A DNA stretch of 64,000 nucleotides from Prevotella sp. GTDB lineage: Bacteria > Bacteroidota > Bacteroidia > Bacteroidales > Dysgonomonadaceae. The notes beneath the pieces were generated by a model. It saw only the letters and a program-made list of their open reading frames with translations, did not search any database and was not told where the DNA came from. The stretch spans positions 124,001-188,000 of the forward strand of contig JAITVV010000093.1 in NCBI GenBank assembly GCA_031285625.1. Direction: 5' to 3'. This document shows, piece by piece, positions 8,360 through 17,016 of this stretch (positions are counted from its first letter, which is position 1; every line of letters starts with the position of its first letter). The translations under genes and the position numbers were made by a program.

Positions 8360-10084
8360 TTATTTGTAACGTCCATTCTTTATTGCGTCAGGACTTGCCT
8401 TATCAGCTTTTAATAGCTTTATAGCCTCCTTTATCATTGTTTCATCCCTCTGATACAATTCGTAGAAAGCATCTTCGCCAAATATGTTACGAATAATAAA
8501 TGCTTCAAGTTGATTTTGTAATAGTTTTCTCGATTCTTCAATCAAGTATGGCTGACGGCGAATTCCTTTTATATAGGCATATTCCACCAGATTATCTACT
8601 AAAGGCTGTATAGAAAGAAATTTAGCAGCCTCGCGCCATGATTTATAGCCTGTCAATTTTTCTCTGTATTTTTCAGTAAATACGTAGCTATATTCCCTTA
8701 ATAAGCCTTTATTGGCAACCCTTATATAATAAGAGTTTACACCAGCCGTGTCGCGAGGTATAAATACATCAGCCAATATACCATCATCTCCATATACAGG
8801 TCTTCCCGATAGGGTATGGAATAAAGGTAAGTTATCTAATTTGATACTATCCCTATTGTCAAATTCACCCCTGTTAAACCGGTTGTATATATCCATATTA
8901 TAATTCTGACGGTCGCCTCTCTCGTAAGCTTTTTGAATGCATCTGCCCGAAGGTGTGTGATAACGGGCAATAGTAAGACGAAGCGCAGAACCGTCATTGA
9001 ATTTATACTGTGTTTGTACTAACCCTTTGCCAAATGAGCGGCGTCCTACAATTAGTCCTCTGTCATTATCCTGTATAGCTCCTGCAAAAATCTCACTGGC
9101 TGAAGCACTGCCTTCATCCATCAGTACCACTATCTGACTGGTCTTACATGTTCCCGAATTGTCAGCATAATAATTTTCTCTCGGGTAAGCCCGTCCTTCA
9201 GTATATACAATCAGGTTTCCACTCGAAAGGAATTCATTGACCATCATAATAGCAGCCTCCATATAACCACCGGTATTCTGTTGGAGGTCAATAATAAACG
9301 ACTCGCAATTTTGACTTTTAAGCTTAGCTATAGCCGTTATAAACTCATTATATGTCGGACTACCGAATTTGCTAACTTTGATATATCCAATCTTATCGTC
9401 TACCATATAAGAAGCATCAACGCTTCTTACCGGAACATCTGCACGTGTAACAAGAAATGGAATAATCTCCGCCTTGCCGGGTCTTCTCACTCCTAGTTTT
9501 ATCTGAGTGCCTTTTGGACCTTTCAGTGTACTGTACACTGTATTTTCATTTATCTGTTTTCCAGAGAACAATGTATCATTTACATAAATAACCCTGTCGC
9601 CGGGCATTATACCAACAGCTTCGGAAGAGCCTCCCGGTATAGCATTCACGATAGTAAGCGTATCGTTCAGTATCAGGAATTCGACTCCGATACCGCTAAA
9701 ATGCCCTTCTAACTCATCTCCTTTCCGGGACATAGTCTCGGCTGAAATGTAGTCTGAATGCGGATCTAATCCTGCTAAGATAGAAGGTATAGCATTTTCA
9801 ACCAGATCATTTACATTGACAGTATCTACATAAGCCTTATTAATGTATTCAAATACTGTTTCCAGTTTATTATTTCCTTTGCTAAACCAATGAGCCCCGG
9901 AACCGAATATAGAGAACGCATTCCCTATAAAGATACCAATAGCTATGCTGATAGCAATACATAAAGGTAACCAGATAAATATTCCTTTATTCGTTTTTTT
10001 GGGTGTAGCAGTATACCTGTTCGGATTAGAAGGATATTCTGCTGTTCTTTCCTCGTCCTTGTTTAATTCTTTTTCACCTTCCAT
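8360..10084 (-). CDS. S41 family C-terminal processing peptidase (CtpA/Prc-like)
   Basis: A 574-residue membrane-anchored serine protease. A charged 30-residue N-terminus is followed by one transmembrane segment (about 34-58), so the enzyme should face the periplasm. A PDZ domain follows (about 128-205, with FSGIGVEF and PGDRVIYVND). The S41 core carries GSASASE with probable catalytic Ser328 and FGKGLVQ with Lys353, spaced 25 residues as in the CtpA dyad. A Bacteroidetes-type C-terminal extension completes it. It overlaps the upstream dCMP deaminase gene by 11 bases and so is translated from the same transcript. Likely role: processing or degrading envelope proteins. Its substrates cannot be predicted. 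Confidence 0.95.
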   Translation of the reverse strand: MEGEKELNKDEERTAEYPSNPNRYTATPKKTNKGIFIWLPLCIAISIAIGIFIGNAFSIFGSGAHWFSKGNNKLETVFEYINKAYVDTVNVNDLVENAIPSILAGLDPHSDYISAETMSRKGDELEGHFSGIGVEFLILNDTLTIVNAIPGGSSEAVGIMPGDRVIYVNDTLFSGKQINENTVYSTLKGPKGTQIKLGVRRPGKAEIIPFLVTRADVPVRSVDASYMVDDKIGYIKVSKFGSPTYNEFITAIAKLKSQNCESFIIDLQQNTGGYMEAAIMMVNEFLSSGNLIVYTEGRAYPRENYYADNSGTCKTSQIVVLMDEGSASASEIFAGAIQDNDRGLIVGRRSFGKGLVQTQYKFNDGSALRLTIARYHTPSGRCIQKAYERGDRQNYNMDIYNRFNRGEFDNRDSIKLDNLPLFHTLSGRPVYGDDGILADVFIPRDTAGVNSYYIRVANKGLLREYSYVFTEKYREKLTGYKSWREAAKFLSIQPLVDNLVEYAYIKGIRRQPYLIEESRKLLQNQLEAFIIRNIFGEDAFYELYQRDETMIKEAIKLLKADKASPDAIKNGRYK

Positions 10085-10535
10085 TTACTTCTTCTGATTC
10101 CTCTGTATTTGTTTCTATATCAATATATACGACTTCTACGCCTGCCCGTTCGAGCAAAGAAGCACCATCTGTACGTCTGTATTTCTGATTATAAACAACC
10201 CGTTTGATTCCTGCCTGAATAATCAGCTTAGCACACTCTATACATGGGGAAGTAGTTACATACATTGTTGCACCCAGACTACTGTTATGCGAACAAGCTA
10301 CCTTCGTAATTGCGTTTGCTTCGGCATGTAAAACATAGGGTTTTGTCTCATTGTTTTCATCTTCACATACGTTTTCAAATCCTGAGGGGGTACCATTATA
10401 ACCATCAGATATTATCATTTTATCCTTAACAATGAGTGCACCTACTTTTCTGCGTTTACAATATGAATTTTCTGCCCAAATAGCAGCCATCCTCATATAA
10501 CGCTCATCGAGCAACCTTTGTTTGTTTTCGCTCAT
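10074..10535 (-). CDS. dCMP deaminase family protein
   Basis: A 153-residue zinc-dependent deaminase that should convert dCMP to dUMP for thymidylate synthesis. The zinc ligands are visible in HAEANAI and SPCIECAK, with NGTPSGFENVCED typical of ComEB/dCMP deaminase proteins. The frame is open back to 10589, but the ATG at 10535 (MSENKQRLL) is chosen because a -7 box lies at 10562-10569, inside the longer frame. It is the first gene of a two-gene unit with the S41 protease, and the two overlap by 11 bases. Confidence 0.94.
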   Translation of the reverse strand: MSENKQRLLDERYMRMAAIWAENSYCKRRKVGALIVKDKMIISDGYNGTPSGFENVCEDENNETKPYVLHAEANAITKVACSHNSSLGATMYVTTSPCIECAKLIIQAGIKRVVYNQKYRRTDGASLLERAGVEVVYIDIETNTEESEEVNGR

Positions 10536-10561
10536 GAAATTGTGTTCTAAAATTTTGAACA

Positions 10562-10590
10562 CAAAGATAATGAAAAGTTCACGAATCAAA
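10562..10590 (-). promoter_or_regulatory. Promoter of the dCMP deaminase-protease unit
   Basis: On the minus strand TTTG (10587-10590) is followed after 17 bases by TATCTTTG (10562-10569), close to the Bacteroidetes -33/-7 arrangement although the spacer is slightly short. It lies 27 bases before the chosen ATG. Confidence 0.55.
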
Positions 10591-10821
10591 CTATTTAGCT
10601 TAGAGCAAACTCCTGAAAAGTTTTCAAAATTTATCTATTATATGATAGTTGTAAAATATTATTACCAAAGATGACTGAAATATAAAAAAGTAACACTTGA
10701 AATATATGATAAAAGTGTCACTTTTGTCACTTTTTAACCAAATATAGTTAATGAATGTAAAATAAAATTCATGTGGAAATTCTCAGATTCACAGAGCTAA
10801 TTTCCCAAATATTGGGTAACA
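10591..10821. other. Divergent intergenic region with imperfect hairpin
   Basis: The 353 bases between the divergent dCMP deaminase (starts 10535) and pyrophosphatase (starts 10889) genes contain no convincing gene. They hold the two promoters and an imperfect 13-bp hairpin at 10686-10725 (AAAAGTAACACTT paired with AAGTGTCACTTTT, one mismatch). A further half-copy, GTCACTTTTT, lies at 10726-10735. The function of the hairpin is unknown. Confidence 0.4.
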
Positions 10822-10853
10822 GTAGGAGATACGGAAATATTCATGTAAATTTG
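10822..10853 (+). promoter_or_regulatory. Putative promoter of the pyrophosphatase gene
   Basis: TTGG at 10822-10825, a 20-base spacer, then TAAATTTG at 10846-10853, which fits the Bacteroidetes -7 consensus with one mismatch in the -33 box. The start codon is at 10889. Confidence 0.5.
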
Positions 10854-10888
10854 CAGGTGATTAATATAACACAAGTTTTAGAGTAAAA

Positions 10889-11512
10889 ATGATGAATGAC
10901 CAAAAGTTTAAAGCTCATCCATGGCATGGAATAAATGCCGGAAACAATGCCCCACAAGTAGTTACATGTTTTATAGAAATTGTACCTACTGATACGGTAA
11001 AATACGAAGTGGATAAAGAAACCGGCTATCTAAGCATCGATAGGCCTCAAAAATATTCGAATATAATTCCAGCTCTTTACGGGTTCATCCCTCAAACATA
11101 TAGTGATAAGCTTGTAGCTGAACTTACGAACAGAGAATTAGGAAGAACAGATATAGAGGGGGACAATGACCCCGTTGACATATGTGTACTTACCGAAAAA
11201 GACATTACACATGGTGACATCATCGTTAAAGCACGGCCTATTGGCGGATTTCGTCTTTTAGACCATAATAAAGCTGATGATAAACTCATCGCTGTATTAG
11301 AAAATGATGCCATCTACGGCTCATACAAAGATATTACAGATGTACCATCAATGGTTATTGACAGATTGAAACACTATTTTACAACATACAAGGATTTGCC
11401 GAATGATAAATCTCCCCGTTGTATACTTACAGGTATATACGATGTGAAGATGGCGCATGAGGTAATACGCCGTTCGATACAAGACTACGACAATAATTAT
11501 AGAAATGGCTAA
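10889..11512 (+). CDS. ppa: Inorganic pyrophosphatase (family I)
   Basis: A 207-residue soluble enzyme that hydrolyses pyrophosphate to phosphate and so drives biosynthetic reactions forward. The metal-binding signature GDNDPVDICVL (Asp-x-Asp-Pro-x-Asp) is present near residue 94, with the preceding FIEIVPTDTVKYE...IDRP typical of family I. Two in-frame ATGs open the gene and either could be used. It overlaps the following phosphoesterase gene by 8 bases, so the two are co-transcribed. Confidence 0.95.
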   Translation: MMNDQKFKAHPWHGINAGNNAPQVVTCFIEIVPTDTVKYEVDKETGYLSIDRPQKYSNIIPALYGFIPQTYSDKLVAELTNRELGRTDIEGDNDPVDICVLTEKDITHGDIIVKARPIGGFRLLDHNKADDKLIAVLENDAIYGSYKDITDVPSMVIDRLKHYFTTYKDLPNDKSPRCILTGIYDVKMAHEVIRRSIQDYDNNYRNG

Positions 11513-12359
11513 AAAGAGGAAGTATCTGTCGGGCATTGCACTTGCAACTATTTTAACTGCTTGTGCCTGCCTATTGTACGGATATACCGAAGCCAGAAAT
11601 ATACAATTAAAAGAACTGACATTTTCGAGTAAAGATATACCGGATGCGTTTATTGGAAAGAAAATTATTTTTATTTCTGATATACATACGGACAAGTATT
11701 TTGCAGGAGAAGATGTTGCCCAGCTTGTTGATAGAATCAACGAACGAAATCCTGATATTATAATACTAGGAGGCGATAATACACGGAAGGATGCTGAATA
11801 TTCAAAACCCTTTTTCGAAGAAATAAGTAAACTGAAAAGTACGTATGGTGTATATTCTGTTTTGGGTAACCATGATTATTGGGAAGATCCAAAACTTATA
11901 CAACAAGGTTTGATCAACTGCGGTTTCAATGTATGTGATAATCAGTCATACTGGATAAAACAAGGTAATGATAGTATAAAAATTGGTGGCGTAGGTGAAT
12001 TCTGGGAAGATACACAAATATTGGAAAATACAACAAAAGATGTGAAACCAGACAATTTTTGTATACTATTGTCCCATAATCCTGATTATATGGAAATGAT
12101 GGATTCAGACAATATTGATCTGATGTTATCGGGACATACACATGCCGGACAAATAACCCTATTTGGTCTATGGGCTCCTGTCATGCCCAGTACAGGACAC
12201 CCCGAATATCTGCAAACAGGTCAAAAATACAGATATGGATGGAAAGAGAAAGGAAATACCAAACTCTATGTCACATCTGGTATTGGTATGGGTGGAGTAC
12301 CCTTTCGCTTTTTTGCCAAACCGGAGATTGTCGAGATCACGTTAGTGAATAATCAGTGA
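11505..12359 (+). CDS. Membrane-anchored calcineurin-like metallophosphoesterase (YkuE-like)
   Basis: A 284-residue protein with an N-terminal signal anchor (about 8-26) and a full metallophosphoesterase core: SDIHTD, GGDNT, GNHDYW, LSHNPDY and SGHTHAGQ supply the two-metal ligands. The order and spacing match the YkuE/LpxG-like group of envelope phosphoesterases, some of which act on phospholipid or lipid A intermediates. The substrate here is not predictable. It overlaps the end of ppa by 8 bases, implying translational coupling. Confidence 0.92.
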   Translation: MAKKRKYLSGIALATILTACACLLYGYTEARNIQLKELTFSSKDIPDAFIGKKIIFISDIHTDKYFAGEDVAQLVDRINERNPDIIILGGDNTRKDAEYSKPFFEEISKLKSTYGVYSVLGNHDYWEDPKLIQQGLINCGFNVCDNQSYWIKQGNDSIKIGGVGEFWEDTQILENTTKDVKPDNFCILLSHNPDYMEMMDSDNIDLMLSGHTHAGQITLFGLWAPVMPSTGHPEYLQTGQKYRYGWKEKGNTKLYVTSGIGMGGVPFRFFAKPEIVEITLVNNQ

Positions 12360-12407
12360 ATTTAACTAAAAAGATACTAAAGAATGTTACCTACCAATTA
12401 TTGAAAG

Positions 12408-12421
12408 TGAACGAATGTTCA
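12408..12421 (+). promoter_or_regulatory. Operator-like palindrome TGAACGAATGTTCA
   Basis: Perfect 5-bp arms TGAAC/GTTCA around GAAT, placed where the -33 region of the downstream promoter would be. The shape resembles TetR/AcrR-family operators. No TetR-type regulator gene is seen in this window, so this is an inference. Confidence 0.4.
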
Positions 12422-12431
12422 TTCCTGTTGT

Positions 12432-12439
12432 TATCTTTG
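12432..12439 (+). promoter_or_regulatory. Putative -7 promoter box (BamA-like/EptA operon)
   Basis: TATCTTTG is an exact match to TAnnTTTG and lies 17 bases ahead of the start codon at 12457, implying a very short leader. Confidence 0.55.
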
Positions 12440-12456
12440 AACAATGCCAATAAAGA

Positions 12457-13602
12457 ATGAACAATCGCATCACATATATCCTGTTATTTCTTGCGCTAGG
12501 AAGCAATATTATTTGCTATAGCCAGACAGACTCCACGAAGACTGGAGAGAAGAAGAACCTGATAAAGAAGGTATACGAATACTTTGAGAAATCAAATGAA
12601 GTGAATAACGATAAACGCTTTGATATCTCATTTATCGGAGGGCCACATTATTCCAGCGATACTAAGTTGGGTTTAGGATTGGTGGCTTCAGGGCTATACA
12701 GAATAGATAGTACCGATTTGAGCATTTCTCCCTCTAATGTTTCTATTTACGGAGACTTTACCACATCCGGATTTTACATGCTGGGCATAGGGGGTAATAC
12801 GATATTTCCTAAAGATAATTACAGATTAGATATGGATATGTTCTTTTCGTCAATGCCTAGCAAGTATTGGGGAATAGGATACGATAACGGGAGGAATGAG
12901 GATAACTATTCTAAATATACCAAAAAGGAGATACAAATAAAAGTCGACTTCCTAAAGAAACTGGCTGACCACACTTACATCGGTATCACAGGTATGGGAC
13001 AGCATGTAAGAGGTGATAAATTCAGGGATATAACTTTTCTTGACGGAGCTCGAAGGAATAATACTGCTATAGGAGGAGGTATTATTATTTCATATGACTC
13101 AAGAGACTTTATTCCAAACCCATATCACGGCCTTTATTTAAAATTAGAACAAAACTTTTATCCTGAATTTTTAGGCAGTTCCAGCAATTTCAACAGAACA
13201 GAAGTTGTTGCCAGATATTATACTCCGGTATGGAAAGGCGGCATACTTGCTTTTGATTTTCAGGGAACTTTTAATAACGGAAATGTACCATGGAGTATGG
13301 TAACGTTACTAGGTAGTTCTTATCAAATGAGAGGTTACTATAAAGGGCAATATAGGGACAAGAAATTGTTGCAAACGCAGGTGGAACTCCGGCAAAAAGT
13401 ATATAGAAGAAGTGGTATTGCACTATGGGCAGGAGCTGGAAATATATTCCCCGATTTTGATGAGTTTAAATGGAAACACACTCTACCTACATTTGGAGTA
13501 GGATATCGTTGGGAATTTAAGAACAGGGTAAATGTACGTCTCGACTATGGTATTGGTAAAGGGCAGACAGCATTCTATTTTAATATAAATGAGGCATTCT
13601 GA
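12457..13602 (+). CDS. Omp85/BamA-TamA superfamily outer membrane barrel protein
   Basis: A 381-residue exported protein with a signal peptide (about 1-22, ending CYSQ). It has repeated amphipathic strands and a C-terminal Phe typical of outer-membrane barrels. GSSYQMRGYYKGQYRDK (about residues 285-301) matches the conserved Omp85 loop-6 motif (V/M-R-G-Y/F), and the final strand VRLDYGIGKGQTAFYFNINEAF fits a bacterial surface antigen (D15) domain. It is far shorter than BamA and has no POTRA repeats, so it is a barrel-only paralogue of unknown role. The EptA-like gene begins immediately after its stop codon, suggesting a joint outer-membrane task. Confidence 0.9.
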   Translation: MNNRITYILLFLALGSNIICYSQTDSTKTGEKKNLIKKVYEYFEKSNEVNNDKRFDISFIGGPHYSSDTKLGLGLVASGLYRIDSTDLSISPSNVSIYGDFTTSGFYMLGIGGNTIFPKDNYRLDMDMFFSSMPSKYWGIGYDNGRNEDNYSKYTKKEIQIKVDFLKKLADHTYIGITGMGQHVRGDKFRDITFLDGARRNNTAIGGGIIISYDSRDFIPNPYHGLYLKLEQNFYPEFLGSSSNFNRTEVVARYYTPVWKGGILAFDFQGTFNNGNVPWSMVTLLGSSYQMRGYYKGQYRDKKLLQTQVELRQKVYRRSGIALWAGAGNIFPDFDEFKWKHTLPTFGVGYRWEFKNRVNVRLDYGIGKGQTAFYFNINEAF

Positions 13603-13603
13603 G

Positions 13604-15319
13604 ATGATGATAGATACACTGAAAAAATATATAAATACTTTCCTGGATTCCCCGTCAAAGCTAATCTGGTTCTATATTATATTAAATATGATCCCCAGTA
13701 TTTTTTTAATATTCACAGAGCCAATAAATATATATGGAAAAATCATTCTTATTACTTTTCCATTAGGATTGTATATTATACTCTTCTCTTTGATGAGGAA
13801 TACGGGACTCATACAACTTATATTATTTCCTCTTCTTATAATACATGCTTTCCAGCTGGTAGTATTCTATCTCTTTGGTGAAGATGTCATTGCTGTCGAC
13901 ATGTTTCTCAATGTGGTGACAACAAATCCGTCGGAAGCAGGCGAGTTGCTTAATAGTCTGTGGCCATCCATCATATTTGTTTGTATATTATATATACCAA
14001 CCACTGTTATTGCTATTTACCAGATGAAGTATAAAACCTATCTTGAAAATACTTTAAGGAAGAAGCTTGTTGTAATGGGAGGAATATTAATAATTGCTTC
14101 TTACATATTATCATTATTATCTAAAGATAATAATACAGACAGATATACCTTCCATGAAAATGTGTATCCCGTAAATGTTTTTTACAATCTGAATTTTGCA
14201 ATTAACAAATGGCATAAAAGCAGGCTTTACCCAGTAACATCAAAGGACTTTACTTTCGAGGCCAGAAAGGATACTATCGCTAAGCAGAGAGAAATATACA
14301 CATTGGTTATAGGGGAAACCAGCCGGGCCGAAAATTGGAGCCTGTATGGGTATGAACGGGAAACAACTCCTCTACTGAAGCAAAAAGAAGGGTTGGTATT
14401 CTTTAATGATGCCATAACCCAGTCTAATACTACACATAAGAGCGTGTCAATAATGATGTCAGCAGCATCAGCAGAGAATTACAATATAATATATGAACAA
14501 AAGAGTATTATTGAAGCATTTAAAGAGGTAGGCTTCACTACTATATTTTTATCAAATCAAGGTGCGAACAACACTTTTACTCAATACTTTGCAGAAGATG
14601 CTGATTATTATCGGAATATCCGTTCACCTAAAGATGATGGAAAAATTATAGATAATTATGATGATGCCCTGCTCCCACTTCTTGATCACTGCATAGATTC
14701 CATATCGGGGAATCTATTTATTATATTACATACATATGGCTCTCACTTCAACTATGAAGAACGTTACCCAAAAGGTTTCTCGAAATTTAAGCCTGATAAT
14801 GTAAAAGAAATAACAAGGAAGGAGAAAGAGAAGCTTGTAAATGCATATGACAATACAATCTTATATACTGATGATTTTCTTTCCCGTATTACAGACATCC
14901 TAAATAATTCTGGTTCATGTTCTTCTATGCTTTTTGCATCAGATCACGGAGAAGATATACTGGATGATGATAGAATGAGATTTTTACATGCATCACCAAA
15001 TCCTACTTTCTATCAGTTAAGGATTCCTATGCTTGTCTGGTTCTCTTCAAATTATCAAATGAATTTCCAACAAAAATATGAAGCTGCTAAAGCCAATAAA
15101 TTGAAACCGGTTTCTACGAATGCTATATTCCACACATTATTGGATATTGCTTCAGTTAAAACAAATTATTTACAATCGGACTTATCTTTAGTAAACCCTT
15201 CTTTTAAAATAGCGAAAAGGATGTACTTGGGAGATCATGATAATCCCGTGTTCTTTTATAATGCTAACTTGAAGGAAGAAGATAAGATTATGATTGAGAA
15301 ACGAAAGATATACCACTAA
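13604..15319 (+). CDS. EptA-like phosphoethanolamine transferase
   Basis: A 571-residue inner-membrane enzyme. About five transmembrane helices (residues about 15-175) precede a periplasmic sulfatase-fold domain. GETSRAENWSLYGY, TNTTHKSVSIMMS (containing the probable acceptor Thr), HTYGSH, YDNTILYTDDFLSRI and SDHGEDI match the EptA/EptB/CptA family, which moves phosphoethanolamine from phosphatidylethanolamine to lipid A, LPS core or other glycans. The open frame begins at 13589, inside the barrel gene, but the ATG pair at 13604/13607 just after that gene's stop codon is more natural. Translational coupling with the barrel gene is likely. Such enzymes can lower cationic peptide binding; which glycan is modified here is unknown. 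Confidence 0.93.
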   Translation: MMIDTLKKYINTFLDSPSKLIWFYIILNMIPSIFLIFTEPINIYGKIILITFPLGLYIILFSLMRNTGLIQLILFPLLIIHAFQLVVFYLFGEDVIAVDMFLNVVTTNPSEAGELLNSLWPSIIFVCILYIPTTVIAIYQMKYKTYLENTLRKKLVVMGGILIIASYILSLLSKDNNTDRYTFHENVYPVNVFYNLNFAINKWHKSRLYPVTSKDFTFEARKDTIAKQREIYTLVIGETSRAENWSLYGYERETTPLLKQKEGLVFFNDAITQSNTTHKSVSIMMSAASAENYNIIYEQKSIIEAFKEVGFTTIFLSNQGANNTFTQYFAEDADYYRNIRSPKDDGKIIDNYDDALLPLLDHCIDSISGNLFIILHTYGSHFNYEERYPKGFSKFKPDNVKEITRKEKEKLVNAYDNTILYTDDFLSRITDILNNSGSCSSMLFASDHGEDILDDDRMRFLHASPNPTFYQLRIPMLVWFSSNYQMNFQQKYEAAKANKLKPVSTNAIFHTLLDIASVKTNYLQSDLSLVNPSFKIAKRMYLGDHDNPVFFYNANLKEEDKIMIEKRKIYH

Positions 15320-15330
15320 ATATAAATATT

Positions 15331-16296
15331 ATGATAAAGTTTGAGAAAAAACAGATATTATTGATGTTTATGTTTCTATCATCATTGTACTCATATTCGC
15401 AAAAAGAAACAGTAGCTCCTATCCAGTTCGGAGATATGAACCAATGGATGGTTCGCAAAATATCAGAATCGAGAGTGATCGGAGGTAACACGAAATATCT
15501 ATATGAAATAGCATCCGGAGATACACTGATTGACAAACCGTACAAGAATACAAAATCCCCATGGGCCGTATCTTCTGTGCTGGCAAAAGTTAAAGGAGTA
15601 ACAAAAACCAGTGTTACGGTTTTTCCTGAAAAGAGGGACAACGGCTATTGTGCTCGTTTAGAAACACGTATAGAAGAGTGTAAAGTATTAGGTCTTTTTA
15701 GTATTAAGGTATTAGCAAGTGGTACCATCTTTCTTGGTGAAATGGTTGAGCCTATCACAGGGACAAGCGACCCTCAGAGCAAACTGGTTACGGGTATTCC
15801 ATTTACTCAACGACCCAATGCATTGGAATATGACTATAAGGTCGTAACCGGAGGACTATGCATAAAGGCTACAGGATTCAGTAAGCAATCGCAACTACAG
15901 GAAAAAGATATGGCTGAAACTCAATTGTTATTACAACATAGATGGGAAGATGCCGACGGGAATGTATTTGCAACACGGGTTGCCACAGCATGGGAACGTT
16001 TTGATAAAACAGTCGAAGCCTGGCAAAACAAACATCGTTTATCAATACATTACGGTGATATATCTAAGCAGGCTTACTACCGTTCGTATATGGACCTCAA
16101 AAGCGGGGACAATGCGTATTATACCCGAAATAGTAAAGGTAAAATGGTACCAATACAAGAAATAGGCTGGGCTAATGAAAACGAAGATATTACACACATA
16201 GTCCTACAATTTTCATCCAGTAATGGGGGCGCTTACATAGGAAATACCGACAGCCGCCTTTGGGTAGATAATGTGAAATTGGTATATAACCATTGA
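15331..16296 (+). CDS. PCMD domain-containing exported protein
   Basis: A 321-residue protein with an N-terminal signal peptide (about 6-24, ending SYSQ). The C-terminal part ending SRLWVDNVKLVY and the internal SGTIFLGEM/ARLETR strands match the PCMD family (putative carbohydrate metabolism domain), common in Bacteroidetes and thought to be glycan-associated. It lies 11 bases after the EptA-like gene in the same direction, so it is the third gene of the barrel-EptA unit. It ends only 6 bases from the converging TOPRIM gene, with no terminator between. Biochemical role unknown. Confidence 0.85.
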   Translation: MIKFEKKQILLMFMFLSSLYSYSQKETVAPIQFGDMNQWMVRKISESRVIGGNTKYLYEIASGDTLIDKPYKNTKSPWAVSSVLAKVKGVTKTSVTVFPEKRDNGYCARLETRIEECKVLGLFSIKVLASGTIFLGEMVEPITGTSDPQSKLVTGIPFTQRPNALEYDYKVVTGGLCIKATGFSKQSQLQEKDMAETQLLLQHRWEDADGNVFATRVATAWERFDKTVEAWQNKHRLSIHYGDISKQAYYRSYMDLKSGDNAYYTRNSKGKMVPIQEIGWANENEDITHIVLQFSSSNGGAYIGNTDSRLWVDNVKLVYNH

Positions 16297-16302
16297 CAGA
16301 TA

Positions 16303-17016
16303 TTACTTTTTACCTTTGAAATTTTCTACCACTTTCAATAGTTTATTGAGCGAAGGTATATCATAGCGCAATTGCTGACGGATATTATTGAAATCAAGTT
16401 TGTTAACTACCCGTATAGTTGTGTTATATTTCTTTGTATATGATTTGCCAACAAGCCTGTATATATTATCTAAATCCTTTGCCGGGTGAGTCCTCGACTC
16501 AGAATCTGTTATGTAAGGATCAAAGCCTAGTCTTTCTTTTATGAATCGCCCGGTAAGCCGTTTATCTATTTTCTTGAAGTGATTGGTCTCTGCCATAAAC
16601 CAGGCCTCTATTTCGTGAACAGCTATCACGATATCAAAATAAGGGGCATCATTTTTCAGGTGATGAGGCAAATAACGCAATCCTTTTTCCAGCCTTTCCA
16701 GGTCATCTATCGGGATTGGATACAGATCTCGTAAACCTACAATCATTTCATATCCCTTACTTCTCAGGCTGGATATATTCTCCAGAATCTCAGATTTCAC
16801 CCTATTATCTGAGCCACAATCGAATATTAAAATCTCATACAGAGGATTGCGCGAAAAAGAAGAGTTACGAACAATCTCCTGCTTCGGAATATTTGTCCCT
16901 CCCCTAAACTGTTTTTGGATTATATTTACCTGTGACGAACCGAGGATTTCTTTTATCAAGCGATTTACAAAAATCTGCTCAGTCTGTCCTTCAACAAAAA
17001 AAGCTATCCTTTTCAT
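16303..17016 (-). CDS. TOPRIM/DUF4276-like protein, partner of the AAA ATPase
   Basis: A 237-residue cytoplasmic protein. The N-terminus AFFVEGQTEQIFVNRLI has the hydrophobic strand and EGxTE of TOPRIM domains (probable catalytic Glu9). Two later acidic motifs follow: LIFDCGSDN (about 65) and VGLRDLYPIP (about 95). HEIEAWFMAE (about 136) resembles the E-x-E-A motif of DUF4276 proteins. The ATG at 17016 overlaps the ATPase stop codon as TGATG, so the pair is translationally coupled; a TTG one codon earlier is less likely. TOPRIM proteins paired with ABC-type ATPases (OLD family, PARIS AriA/AriB, AbiL/RloAB) are phage-defence effectors with nuclease or related activity. I infer a similar role here. 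Exact family and activity are unproven. Confidence 0.8.
   Translation of the reverse strand: MKRIAFFVEGQTEQIFVNRLIKEILGSSQVNIIQKQFRGGTNIPKQEIVRNSSFSRNPLYEILIFDCGSDNRVKSEILENISSLRSKGYEMIVGLRDLYPIPIDDLERLEKGLRYLPHHLKNDAPYFDIVIAVHEIEAWFMAETNHFKKIDKRLTGRFIKERLGFDPYITDSESRTHPAKDLDNIYRLVGKSYTKKYNTTIRVVNKLDFNNIRQQLRYDIPSLNKLLKVVENFKGKK

Noticed and set aside
12457-13602. Full-length BamA or TamA
   Set aside because: Too short and without POTRA repeats; the loop-6 motif supports the superfamily only.
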